Shown piece after piece: positions 12,916 through 26,121 of a stretch of 64,000 nt of DNA. Under the pieces are notes generated by a model. The model was not told the DNA's origin and ran no database searches. It saw nothing but the letters and a program-made list of their open reading frames with translations. The translations under genes were made by a program, and so were the position numbers. Source of the stretch: Warburgia ugandensis (Eukaryota; Streptophyta; Magnoliopsida; Canellales; Canellaceae); contig CP141134.1 in NCBI GenBank assembly GCA_035236585.1, positions 18,840,414 through 18,904,413 on the forward strand, in the 5' to 3' direction. Within the stretch, counting starts at the first letter, position 1, and every line of letters begins with the position of its first letter.

Positions 12916-15900
12916 ATGGATACTTCAGAAGACGGGTATGGGATATTTCGTTTTGATTTCGTATCGAATTTTTCTCCTTTCCTCGTGTAATTATGTGTAA
13001 AACATCGATTCTTTTTTGATTATGGGTCATCCCCCTTTTTTCTCTTTGAAAGGTACCAACCTCCGGCAGAATTTCAGGAGGATATGAAGGACCCCCTTGT
13101 TGGAATTTCTTTGACGGGTTCGACTGAGTTTTGGCTTATCCAATGGCCTCTAAATCAGGTAAACTTCCATTATGGTATATTTATTCTGTGAATAATGCCA
13201 TATTTGCTTCTGTCTTTATGTGCCAAGCACATCAGTCCCTGAAGTTTTAATTCCTGCCCAGTCATTCTTTTGTTTTTGGACTGTTAGATATCAGTCAACT
13301 ATATAATTTTGGTCTTGGCATAAATCTTACTAGATTCTTTTTGTGGAGAATGCAGCTAGAACCTAAAGATTTTGAGGGTAAAGAACTTAAACTCAAGCTG
13401 AATCGTGATGGACAGTTGGGCAGTTTTGAGAGTTCATCTGGTAAGATGTAATGGTACTTGTGTTAGTGTTTATTGTGTGGAAAAAAAACTAGTTAGGGAG
13501 GACTCTGCTTTGGTTTCAACCATAGGTCTTTAGGTTTGTTAGGATTTATATGTTGTACTGCATACTTCATTATCATCAAGACCTTAGCTTGATTAGGGGT
13601 CAGCTATATAAATCTTGTTTCTCCATTCTCCTCTAATAAGTATCATAGCCTCATTTAGTCTTGAAGTTTTTAAATCTTTTTTCATCACATCTATCCATAT
13701 TTTTTTGGGCCTTTCACTTGCACTTTTAGAACTTTTGACTGGCTTTGCCTTACTCCTAACTAGTGCTGTTTTCAGTCCCCATATATGATATTCCTTAGCT
13801 ACCCAACATTTTGATCCATAGAACATAATTGACATTATAGTAATCTTATAGAATTTTTCTTTCAGTTTGAGTCGCACCCACTGATCACACAAACTCCAGA
13901 GGCTCATTTCCATTTTTTGTAATATACTTGGATTCTTTGGGTAACCTTCCTCTCAATCTCTCCACTCTCATGAATGATCGATCCTAAGTATCGAAAGTAG
14001 TCTTTTAGGGAACTTCTTGGTTATCAATCTTTATTGGTGCTATATTCACGCTCTTTCCCTTGCTAAAATTGCATTTCATATACTCTGTCTTAGCTCGACT
14101 AATTTTAATTCTTTTAGATTCTTTTAGATTCTCTCCATAACTATAGCTTTGTGTTTATGCCCTCTCTTGTTTCATCAATTAAAATTATATAATTTGCAAA
14201 TAACATGCACCATGTTAACTCATCTATAACCAACGTGAAAAGGTAGGCTTAATGCTGATCCTTGATACAATCCCACAGTGATAGGAAAATCAACACTCTC
14301 CTCTAGTGGTTATAACATTTGTTACTGCTCCTACATGCATATCTGTAATTATGTTTATATACTCCTGTGCCCAACATTCCCAATATTAACTCTTTAAAGA
14401 CCCTTTCATAAGCTTTTGCTATGTCAATAAAGATGATGTGAGGTCCTCATCCTCTCTCTGTATTTCTTTATCAATTGTCTAAGTAAAAAAATAGCTTCCA
14501 TGGTAGTCTTCCCAAGCATGAAATCAAACTAGTTTTTTGATACACTCATCTCATGCCGTAACCTCTTCTCAACCACTCTTTGAAAAAGTTTCATAGTGGC
14601 TCATAAATTTGATCCCCTGATAATTAGTGCAGCTCTGTATATCTCCTTTATTCTTAAAAATTGTTAGAAAAGAGATCTTCCTTTATTTATTTAACATTTT
14701 CTTTGATTTTACATTCTTGCTAAACAATTTTGTCAACCAAACTACTCCAGTACCTCTCATATTCTTCCAAACCTCTATTGGTTTATTGGGCTCCAAGGCC
14801 TTTCTTGATTTAACATCAAGCCTCTTTAACTTCAGATATTCTAATCCTACGTTGTATTTATAATGTTTAATGTTATTTGGTATTACAATACTTTCAATCC
14901 CTATAATCTCAGAACAATTGTCATTTAGCAAATTTTGAAACTAACTTTCCCACCTTTGTTGGATCGTGTCATCTTTGACTAATACCCTTTGGTCGTTACT
15001 TCTAATGTACTTAACTTGTTCTTACCCTTTTGTTGTCCTATTTTTGCAAGTTTAAATTATATCTTTCTCACCATCTTTGGATCCTAATCTACTAGAGAGA
15101 TCATCCTATGCCTTGATTTTTAGCCTCACTATTTTATTAGCAACCTTTTTAGCATCCTTATATTGTTCAATTTTTTTGTTATTTCTAGTCCTTTGGCATG
15201 CTTTAAAACACACCCGTCTTTCTTTAATAACTTTTTGCACTTTTTTACTGCACCATGAAGTTTCCTTTATTGATTGCTTTTTACCTCTAGATACTCTTAG
15301 GACATATTGTACTGCTTTCTTAATGGACTTTGCCATATTAATCCACATGATGTTTACTTTTGCTTCATTATTATAGTTTCTTTCTACCATCAACTTGTTT
15401 GCAAGTGATGCTATTCTCTTCCTCTTTAAGTTTCTCTACTTAGATTTTGGACAAATATCAAGTTCATTTCCTTTCTTCCATCTTTTTATCTAGATATCCA
15501 TAACCATTAAAACTCTCATTGGATATCACCCTCCAACCTTATACATTGATCTTTCGATATTCTTAACTAGAAAAAAGTTTGTTTTACTTTATAGTGTCTA
15601 CTTTTAAAGGTTATTAAGTGTTCGTCTCTCTTTATAAGAATGTCTTTGCAAGGACGAGGTTCTATACCAAAAGCAAAATTGAGGATAGCTTTCCTCATCT
15701 TGTTTCTTTTTTTGATATCATACTCTCTTTGTATCCTATTATATCCTTCATTCTTTTTTCCCACATTACCATTTAGCTTTGCTTTTATAAATATCCTCTC
15801 TATGTTGAAAATTTCTTGCATGACACTCTCTATATCTTCTTAGAACTATCTCTTGATTCTATCTTCTAACTCTACTTGCGATGCATATGCACTTATCACA

Positions 15901-17614
15901 TTTATTGTCTTCTCTCCTTGAACAAGTTTTATTATTATGATTCTGTCACTAGCTCTTTTAATGTTTACAACTTTATTCTTTAATTATTTATCCACCACTA
16001 TCCCTATGCCATTTGTATTATTGTCTTTTCTTACGTATCAGGGATTATACCCATCGATTTCTTTAGTTTTAGCCCCTTTCCACCTAGTTTCTTAGATCCA
16101 AGCAATGTTGACTCTCCTATGTTTTAATCTACTAACTCTAGACTCTTACTTGTTAATGTGCTTATATTCCACGTGGCATTACGAATCTTATTCTCTTGAG
16201 CTAGCCTATTTACCCACGCACTTCTTGACCTTCATGAAATGAACCTATACATACTTTCCTCTGCACTCAAGTTTTGATGCAGCGTGTTGCTTTCGAGGGA
16301 ATGCTCTAGTAGCCTTGCCCATTTTCCACCATACACAGGATTTGATGTAGCACGTCACTTTTAGGGGAACACCCTAACATTCCTTGCTTATTTTTCACTT
16401 CACCTGGTATCCAATGCAGTGCGTCACTTATGGGGGATTCCTTAGCTTGAAGAAATGTCAATGATCAATTTATGCTATGGCAGGTTTGCCATAAGTGAAT
16501 AAGTTGAAGATGGTTTTCATTATTTTCTCTTCTTACTTACAAAAGGAAGGGGAGCCTTGACGCAATGGTAAAATTGTTGTCGTGTGACCTTGAGGTCACG
16601 TATTCAAAACGTGGAAATAACCTCTTGCAAAATGCTAAGGCTGCATACTATTGACCCTTGTGGTCCACCCCTTCCCTGGACGTTGCATATGCTGGAACTT
16701 CGTTCACTAGGGCTGTCCTTTTTTACTTACAAATGAATATACATATTCGTTTGTAAGTAAGAAGAAAAAATAATGAAAATCATCTTCAACTTCTTCAAAA
16801 ATTTTACTTGTGGGCTGGCACTTAACGCAAAACTCTTCTTTTTATCCGGGCTTGGGATCAGCAATGGAGTTGCACTGCATACTTGAGTGTGGTAATTATA
16901 TTGATCAATGTTGTTGCCAACTTGGATTCATTCATTCTTATTCTACAATTCTAGGTTGGGCACAGTTCTGCAGGATCTTCTGGTGTTTATATTCTAAATT
17001 TTCTAGCAATGAGGAAAAGAATTGAGCGCAGCATGGAGTTTCAATATTTAGGTCCATTCCTCTTTTTGCATATTAACCATTAGTAGGATGATTGTATCTG
17101 GATTCCAACGGATGTCTTTATCAATTACTTTTGGTTTGTGGTAGTAACAATGGGGTTTGTTCTGAGTATCATTAATCCCAATCATTGTGGCAGGCAACTC
17201 ATATGAATTGGTCAGCTTTGCGGCTCAAGAACCAAATGCAACTGTGTTTTTGCCCTCTTCCTCAAAGTCAAAAGTTGGTGAGTAGTAACTTGCTCCTATT
17301 TTTTCTTTTTTACCCTGTCTTTTGAATGTTGAATACAAACACCCATGAGCACCTCAATCCTATGACCTTCTAGGTACCATGGTAGAGGCCCTTCTTGTGC
17401 CACTCTACTAGAAGGCATTTGCTTGTGGTGCGTTTGATATGACCATGTGTTTATTTATTTCAATTTAGTTTTAAGGAGTTTGATTGTTTTCTTTCCACTT
17501 GTATACTTTCTTTCAAATGAAAGTGAAGCTAAGGGCATTTATGTTTTAAATGTCAAAGCATTTGTACATGTTACTAGAACTTGCTCTAGCAATTCTTTTC
17601 CTATGATATTTGGA

Positions 17615-17688
<74 letters not shown>

Positions 17689-18678
17689 CTTATATTATGT
17701 ATGCAAGCTGACCATGTATCTTGTGTATATAAGAAGACAAATTTCTACTGTGTTTGTTTGTGTGTGCCCTAGTTGTCGATAAACAAGGTCAGTTGGGTGG
17801 AAATGCAGACATATATATATATATATATATTTACATTTTTGCTAATCAGTTCCTATCAGTGATCTTTTCTTATCAGATGGCCTTTTATTAATCTAATGAC
17901 TTGGTTTAGTCTGTAGATGCAACTGGTCTTTGGTGTGGAAAACTTACAGCTTATTAAACCATGTTTGAAATGGTATATGGTCGTCAAGGATCAAGATGTA
18001 GAGAAAGTATTGGTCACAATATTTTTTCTTTACTTTAATAAGATGTTTGAGATTTGTATGTTCACCCAAATTTTGATTAGGAGTTCATATTTGATGTTCA
18101 GTCCATTTATGATAGAGGTCATCCCATTTGAAAAACATTGACGTTGAGCTTTCTCTTGTAGTTTTGGAGGGTCTATCTATTCTCTAGAGAAAGAGTGACA
18201 ATAATGTGACTTGCTACTGTGAATTTACCCCTTTGATAGTGGTGTGAGATTCAAGGAAATGCCATTGACCAATATTGAGTCTTGTAGATCAATTCATCCT
18301 TTTCTGGACTATGCTTGAAGTGCCAGACACCTTTTAATTGTCTTCCAAGTGAGGTCCATTATTGTTTGTCTTGCATCAAACTTGAATGAGAGGTTTCCAC
18401 ATCACACTAGTATTGGTACCAAATTCAGTGGGTCCAACTCTCTTCCAACCTTCTTCATGAAGTTGAGAGAATGCTTTTTGCCACAAACTTCTAAACCACT
18501 TGTATCCATCTAGCATTTGTTTTCACCAATTTCGACCATTGCAGACTCTAGCATTTGTACATCAGCTGCATTTGGATCGAACTTTAGAAGTACCCTTAAG
18601 CAGTTCACTTATGTCATTTTATATTTACCTCAAGCACACAAATTCAAACCATATATTTTGAAGTCTGAAGACTCTGGA

Positions 18679-18719
<41 letters not shown>

Positions 18720-21700
18720 TCACCATTCCTTTTATACTGAGATTCACCATTTTTGGCATAGCCTATGGTATCCTTTTCTTGTACAAAAATGTGATGATGT
18801 GGTTTGAGAGATATGATTAGGGTTCAGGGTTCAACTATATTTAATGTCTTAAAGAAAAGAATAAAAAAGGAATAGAGCTACAACTATATTTAATGTCTTA
18901 AAGAAAAGAAAGAAGTAAACTTGGTCTCCAGTGCTACTTCGGGAATAGTTCCTTTGATATGGAAACTGGTCCTAATGTTGTTGTTTTTAAGAAAAGGGTA
19001 TTCAAGAAGGAAACTTCAGAGCCTTTAATTTGCTTATACTTTCAAGATATAAGGAATATGGGTTCCATCTTAAATGTGTTTTTCATCATCGTAATCATTA
19101 AGAACTTATTTCGATTAGGGATCGGTCACATGAATCTTGTTCCTCCATTCTCCTCTATTAAGTGTAATTACTTCATTTAGTCTCAAAGTTTTTAAATGTT
19201 TTCTCACCACTTCTATCACTGTTCTTTTGGGCTTTTCCCTTGTCCTTTTAGAAACTTCAACTTGGATCGCCTCACTCCTTTTAACTGATGCCATTTTCGG
19301 TCTCCATTTGACATGTCCAAATCAGTTAAGTCCACGCTCCCCCATTTCGTTACTTATTGGTGCTACTCCTAAGTTTTCTCTAATGTGTGTATATTGTCCT
19401 AGGTTGAAGCTTCGTGGTTTTGCTCTTCTCCATAGGAAAAATGTGTACACACTGAGAGGGATGTCTAGGTCTTATAACTAGCCCAACTCTCTCTCCCTGG
19501 GTGATGTAGGACTAACTATCAGGTTCCTTTCCTCTTTGGGATCAGCTTACCTAGGGCTGCCCCTAGTTGCTTCTATATTAATCTGACCTTTTTGGTGCAT
19601 TGCTCAGTCAATTCTGATTTGACAAATTGTCACCATCCTACATCACTCCAACAAGTAGGTATGAGACACGACCTACCATACAATGCCACGTAAGGTGCCA
19701 TGTCGATGCTAGAATGATAACTGTTGTTGTAGGCAAACTCTATCAGAGGAAGGTGCTCGTCCCAACTAACCTTCTACTCGAGTGCACATGCCCTCAACAT
19801 ATCCTCAAGGGTTTGGATGGTCCTCTCTGATTGCCCATTTGTCTAGGGATGGAATGCCATGATGAAATGTGGAGAGGTACCTAATCCCACCTGTACACTT
19901 CTCAAAAATGAGATGTGAATTTGCTGTCCTATTAGATATGATTATAAGTGGTATGCCATGCAAACTCACTATCTCCTTGATGTACAATTTGGCTAAACTC
20001 TCAGGTGACTGCCTTTGCTATATCAGTAAAAAATGAGCTGATTTGGTTAGTCGATCCACAATAACCCATATCATATAATGCCGCTGGAAGTTCTAGGCAA
20101 CCCAACAATAAAGTACATAGTTATGTGATCTCATTTCCATTTTGAAAGCTCCTAAGTTTGCAACAAACCTAATGGTCTCTGGTGTTTTGCTTTTACCCTT
20201 TGATAGGTAAGGCACTGCCCAACACACTCTCCAATATCTTGCTTCATTCCTGGCCACCAAAAGTTCTTTTTTAGATCTTGGTACATTTTTGTACCACTTG
20301 GATGCATGGCAAACTTGGGGTCATTTCTTTCCTTCAACAATTTCTATCTCAACTCCATGTTTGTCAGCACGATAAGTCAACCATAAAATCTCACACTACC
20401 ATCAGGTCCATTCTCAAACCCTTCTTTTTCACATAAAGGACTAAGTCTCCATGCACAACTTCTGCGCTTCCAAGACTTGTTCCAGAAAAGCTGATCTAAT
20501 GGAGATATTGGCAATCATACCTTTCTACTTTCTACTTTCTACTAAGGGCGTTAGCAACTACATTAGCCTTGCCTGGGTGATACTAAATGATGAAGGCAAA
20601 ATCTTTCAGGTATTCAACTCAACATCTTTGTCTCAAATTGAGGTCACTTTGAGAGAAATATGGTTAAGGCCCTTGTGATCAATAAATACATCAAATCTCT
20701 CACCATACAGGTAATTTCTCTATATCTTCAAAGCAAAACCTACAGTGGTGAGTTCCAAATCATGTGTAGGGTAGTTTTGCTCATGGTTTTTCAATTGCTT
20801 GGATGCATAAGCAATTACCTAGCCATTCTGTATGACTACACATCCTAGTCCTTTTTCAGAAGCATTACTATACATAACGAATCCTCCGTTTCCTTTAGGC
20901 AAGGGCAAAACAAGTGTAGAAGTGAGTTTTCCCTTTAATTCTGAAAATTCTTGCAGTCATCTGTCCAAATGAATTTTTGCTCCTTCCTGGTCAAATTCTA
21001 TCCTTTTTTATCTCGCTACTCATCCATCTCAACATCTGCATTTTGGTGACGCTCATCCTATATACTTGTTGTTCCTTAACTGTCCACGACACTGATCCAT
21101 AGAGCATGGCTGGGCCTTATAGCCATCCTATAGAATTTTTCTTTCAATTTGAGTGACGCTCGTTGATCACACTAAACACTAGAGGCGCATCTCTCATGAA
21201 TTATCAATCACATGTATCGGAAGTGTTCTTTTAGAGGGACTTCTTGATTATCAATACTTACTGGTGCTCCACTCCTGCTCATCTCCTTTCTAAAATTGCT
21301 TTTCATATACTTTGTTTTGGTTGGGCTAATTTTAAATCTTTTAAATTCTAATGCATCTCTCTATAACTCTAGCTTTGTGTTTACACCACCCTCCCTTGTC
21401 TTATCAATCACAACTATATCATCTGCAAATTACATGCACAATGGAATCTCTGTGTAGATATTTTGTTAACTAACCACATGAAAAGGTATGGGTCAATGTT
21501 GATCCTCTATGAAATTTTATAGTGATAGGAAAATCACCAGTCTCTTAGCTAGTGGTCCTAACATTTGTTATCGTTCTCTCATACATATCCTTAATTATGT
21601 CTATACCCGTGTGAAATCCCTTTCTCACCCAACACTCATCATATTAACTCTTTAGAGACCTGTATCAATGAGCTTTTTCTAAGTAAATAAAGACTATGTG

Positions 21701-24700
21701 GAGGTCCTTTCTCATTTTCCTATATTTCTTTATCAGTTGTCTTAACAGGAAAATAGCTTTCATGGTAGACCTCCCAGGCATGAAACTAAATTGGTTTTCT
21801 GATACACTCGTCTCATGCCATAGCCTCTTCTCAATCAGTCTTTCAAAGAGTTTCATGGTATGTCTCATAAGCTTGTGTATCTTGTTTATTCTTATAAATT
21901 GATACAATAGAGCTCTCTCCTTTTATTTGGCATTTTTTTTAAATTTTATACTATTGTTAAACAATTTTGTGAACCAAACTACTCCAGTATTTCCCATATA
22001 CTTCTAAATCTCTATTGGTATATTATCGAGACTGAAAGCCTTTCTTGATATCATCATTTTTAAGGCTTTTTTCACTTTAAATATTCTAATCATAAGGTCG
22101 TATTTATGATGTCCAATGTCATTTGGGTTGATGGTACTTTCAATCCCTTTATTCTTAAGGCAATTGTCATTTAACAATTTTTTAAAATAACTTTCCCACC
22201 TTTGTTTGATCTCATCATCTTTGACTAGTATCCTTTGGTCATCACTTCTAGTACGCTTAATTTGGTCTAAATCCTTACTCTTCTATTCTCTTATTTTTGC
22301 AAGTTTAAACACATCTTTCTCCCCTCCCTTGATCCTAGTCTATTATAGAGATCATCACATGCCTTGAGTTTAGCTTCATTTACTACTCTTAACAATCTTT
22401 TTAGCATTCTTATCTTGCTTAAAGTTTTTGCTATTTGTAATATTCTGCCATGCTTTAAAACACGCCTGTTTCTCTTTAATAACTTTTTGCACTTTTTCAC
22501 TCCACCACCAAGTCTCCTTATTGGTTGCCTTTTACCTTTAGATACTCTTAGGACATATTTTTGCACTTTCTTAAGAGACTCAGCTATATTGGTCTACATG
22601 GTTTTTACTTCAGTTTGTTGTTCCAATTTTTATTTTCTTCTACTATTAACTTGTAAATGATGCTATCTCCTCTCCTTTTAAGTTCTACCACTTAGTTTTT
22701 GGACACCTATTTAAGTTCATTTCCTTTCTTCCATATTTTAATATAGATATCCATAACTATTGGCCTATATTGTGAGGTTAAACTCTCTCTGGGTATTGCT
22801 TGACAATCTTTTCACATTAATCTTTTGGTATTCCTAAGTAGAAAAAAGTCTATGGCTTTTATATGGTCTACTTTTAAAGGTTAGTAAGTGTTTATCCATT
22901 TTCTTGAAGTATGTGTTTGCTATAGCTAAGTTATATCATCATCAAGACCTTATCCCGATTAGGGGTTGGCCACCTAAATCTTGTTCCTCCATTCCCCTCG
23001 ATTAAGTATCATGTCTTCATTTAGTCCCAAACTTTTTAAATCTTTTCTATAGCAAGGTTATATGCTAAAGCAAAATCGAGGATAACTTCCCTCATCTCAT
23101 CTCATTTCTTTCTCCATACCATACCATCCATGTACCCTTCGCAAATTCTTCTTTTTCTTTTAACCATTAAAGTCTGCTCCTATAAATATTCCCTCGGTGT
23201 TGGGAATTTCTTGCATGACTCCCTTTGTGTCTTCCCAAAACTCTCTTGATTTTCTAACTTTGCTTGTGGTGCGTATGCACTTATAACATTCATGATCTTC
23301 TTTCATAGAACAAGTTTTATTAATATAATTCTATCTTTGGTTCTTTTAACATTTACAACTTGATCTTTTAATTCTTTATCTACCACTATTGCTATGCTAA
23401 TTTTATTATTATACTTTCCTACATACTAGAGGTTATATCCATCGATTTCTCTAGTTTTAGTCTCCTTTCACTTGATTTCTTTTACACAAGCAATGTTGAT
23501 TTCCTGGGTTTTATCGTATCTACTTATTCCAGACACTTAAACGTGTTTTTTTGTACATCAAATTCAAAAAGGTTGAATATCTTCATGAAAATGGTTGGAA
23601 AGAAACGAAGTCTGCTTTTTATCATTGGATGACAAATGCTTGAAGAAAGATCTAGCATTGGCTGTTTTTTTAGTGCGTGAGTCATGCAATGTTGAGAACT
23701 TTGCAGCATCATTGCTTAAGCTTCTGTTAAGATGGTTAGTTATCATGTTTGTAGGGTGAAACAAGCAAGAACAAGTTGTAGTAAAAGCTGCAAATAAAAA
23801 AGAACGTTTGTAAACTGGATTATTATAAGTTGGTGGCTGATTGAGCTACGGTAGAAATTTCTGTGGAACAGATTTAAAAATGGGAAATGGAACCTTGTTT
23901 AGTGATGGAAGAGTAATTACAAGAAGTTCAGGATCAGGAGAATTACAAGAATGGTTGGACCAAGGGAGATAGGAACCGTAGTTCCTCCCTGAGCTTACTC
24001 CCTTACACTTCCTTCTTCCTTTCTTCCCCCTCTCTCCTCCGTACTTTCTCCCTTTTAACCCTCTAAAGCTGTAACAGACTGAATATCCATAACAGATTGG
24101 ATACTGTTTGTATATTTTCTTAACTAACTGATTATATCTGGATATCCTAGCTAACTGATTGCATTACTTCCCAGCCGAATTGTAACCTCCTGATCGGATC
24201 TGCACACCTGGAAGAGATCCTCTGTAGCAGACTTGTAACCTCTTGATCTGCAACAGATTTGTATAGCTTCTTTGTAACTATCACTTCCTTCTAGAGTAGG
24301 TCCGAAATATTGGGGATGTAACAGTCGCACATGAAGATGCAAGCTTGAGAGAGTTTTCTTCAAGCCAGGTGTTCAATTGTAAGCAAAGTTTATGAATAAG
24401 CCAACACACAGCAAAATGTATTTGGGAAAAGAAGTGGGATGGTTGAGATCCAAACTTTGCAGAGAAGGTATTTGGTTTATCAAGTCTTCTAGTGATGCTT
24501 GTTTTGTTTAAATCGTTTCTGGTGCAAACTACATAGAGGAACATGAGTAGTTTTTCATAGAATGTAAGATGTAAAATGGTAAATGCTTTTACTTTGGGCT
24601 GATATGAAGTTGAACTTATGATTTACTTAGGATGATCTGAGTGCAGAATTATATTGACAATTACATTCAGCTTTTAGATTATCTTGAGTTCATAGATTAT

Positions 24701-26070
24701 GAACATTTAATCTTATCAAGAGGTAAGTGAATCTTGATGAGTAATCCTTGACTTTACCCCGATCAAGGTTTGATCAAGCGATTCTTGTTCTCTCTAGCAT
24801 CATTTGTGAAGATCTATAGGATTGCTTTTGCAATTGCTCAATTCTTAGCAAGTTTCATACTTCTGGTGGATGTCTAGTACATCAGCAACATTTGTTAAAA
24901 TATGAGAAGAAACAACGTAAATCTCCTTTTCTGTATCTCTTTCCATCCCTCCTCCTAACCTGCTTGTGTTGACAGTTTAATGCAAACTTGAAAGGGTCTT
25001 TAGTTACCTGATGCAAAACTCGAAGGAAATGATATTCCCACCCTTTCATTTTACCAAATCCCTGCCCCTTTAGTCATCTCCTCATTGTGGGGGGAGGAAG
25101 AGGGTTTTGTTGCTGGGTTTACTAGCAGCTGTATGTATTCTAAGGAATTAACAGAATCACGATTTTAGTTCTTCTCTTAAATGGCACAAGCAATTCATTT
25201 ATGACTCTTTTTTCACTATGAAGTGGAGTAATACTTTGCAAAGCTGGAAAAGTGTTGGTCAGTTCTATATTATTTCCTTGTTTCCTGCAGAGGTTATCTG
25301 ATTCTGATGTGGGTTTCGAGACTGGAGTTGGAGTCATTTAGGCTCTCTTTTTACCATGCAGTGTAAAAGTTGTCATCATGTGATCTTGAGGTCACAGGTT
25401 CAAGGCGTGGAAACATCCTCTTGCAAAATGCAAGGTAAGGCTGTGTACTTTAGGCCCATGTGGTCTGCCCCTTTGCTGGACTCTGCATAGGCGGGAGCTT
25501 CGTGCACCAGGGCTGCCCTTTTTTTACCAAGCAGTGCAGTCGTCATATTTAGCAAAGCTGGAAAGTATTGATCTGTGGGTTTCGAGATTGATGTTGGGGT
25601 TGTGAATTGGATTTGGGTTTCCATTTTTGTGAGGCCATGCAGAGGCAGATTTAGGGTGTTGGAGGAAAAGGGTTGCCTTAGGCCCTAGAGTAGAACCGAT
25701 GGTGTACATCAGCAGCAAGGAGGAAGTTTTGTGATGGGGGAAGGGAATGGTGGTGATTTGAAAATTAGAGTTTTAGCAGAGTGGCTTTTTATTTGCTTTG
25801 AAGTAATATGGTTGTAATAATTGACATTTTTAAAGCAAGAGCCATGGAGAGGGAAAGTGAAGGGGACGGGAATGTCATTTTCCAAAACTTCGTCACTAAA
25901 AATGACCCTTGTACTTATCAAGAAATAAAAGGTATCTAGATATCTGAACTATATGTAAAGGAACTCCTTGGTCGATGACAATGACAAAAGATGTTTTCTA
26001 TTAAATGTGCACTAAGAAGAGCAGTCTTTTCAATGTGCTATCCTATTTTTTCTCCAATAAATGTCCTCCT

Positions 26071-26121
<51 letters not shown>

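Larger units (their letters stand above)
13568..16868 (-). mobile_element. Near full-length RTE-type LINE in intron 3
   Basis: The element is flanked by 16-bp target-site duplications, GTTGTACTGCATACTT (13552-13567) and GTTGCACTGCATACTT (16869-16884). On the minus strand it has, in order, a 5' segment with CCCAAGCCCGG, a long hairpin, about three 65-70-bp monomers, endonuclease remnants, reverse-transcriptase remnants (for example [11 protein letters not shown] near 14720-14770), a C-terminal piece with LYGS/FYGSKCW (about 13800) and EWRNK, and a tail ending in TCTTGATGATAATG. Endonuclease plus reverse transcriptase, no LTR and a GAT-type tail fit the RTE clade. Many stops and frameshifts make it inactive. 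It contains an Au SINE at 16544-16722; without that the LINE is about 3.1 kb. Confidence 0.88.
17278..19084. other. Intron 4, left part: no gene
   Basis: Intronic DNA between the exon-4 donor and the first LINE fragment. It holds microsatellites (17621-17684, 17811-17830, 18681-18714) and a perfect 30-bp direct duplication (CAACTATATTTAATGTCTTA...) at 18832 and 18881. No coding capacity or named transposon was recognised. Confidence 0.6.

Noticed and set aside
16610-16720. tRNA gene
   Set aside because: Only the tRNA-like head of an Au SINE (A-box and B-box resemblance); no cloverleaf.
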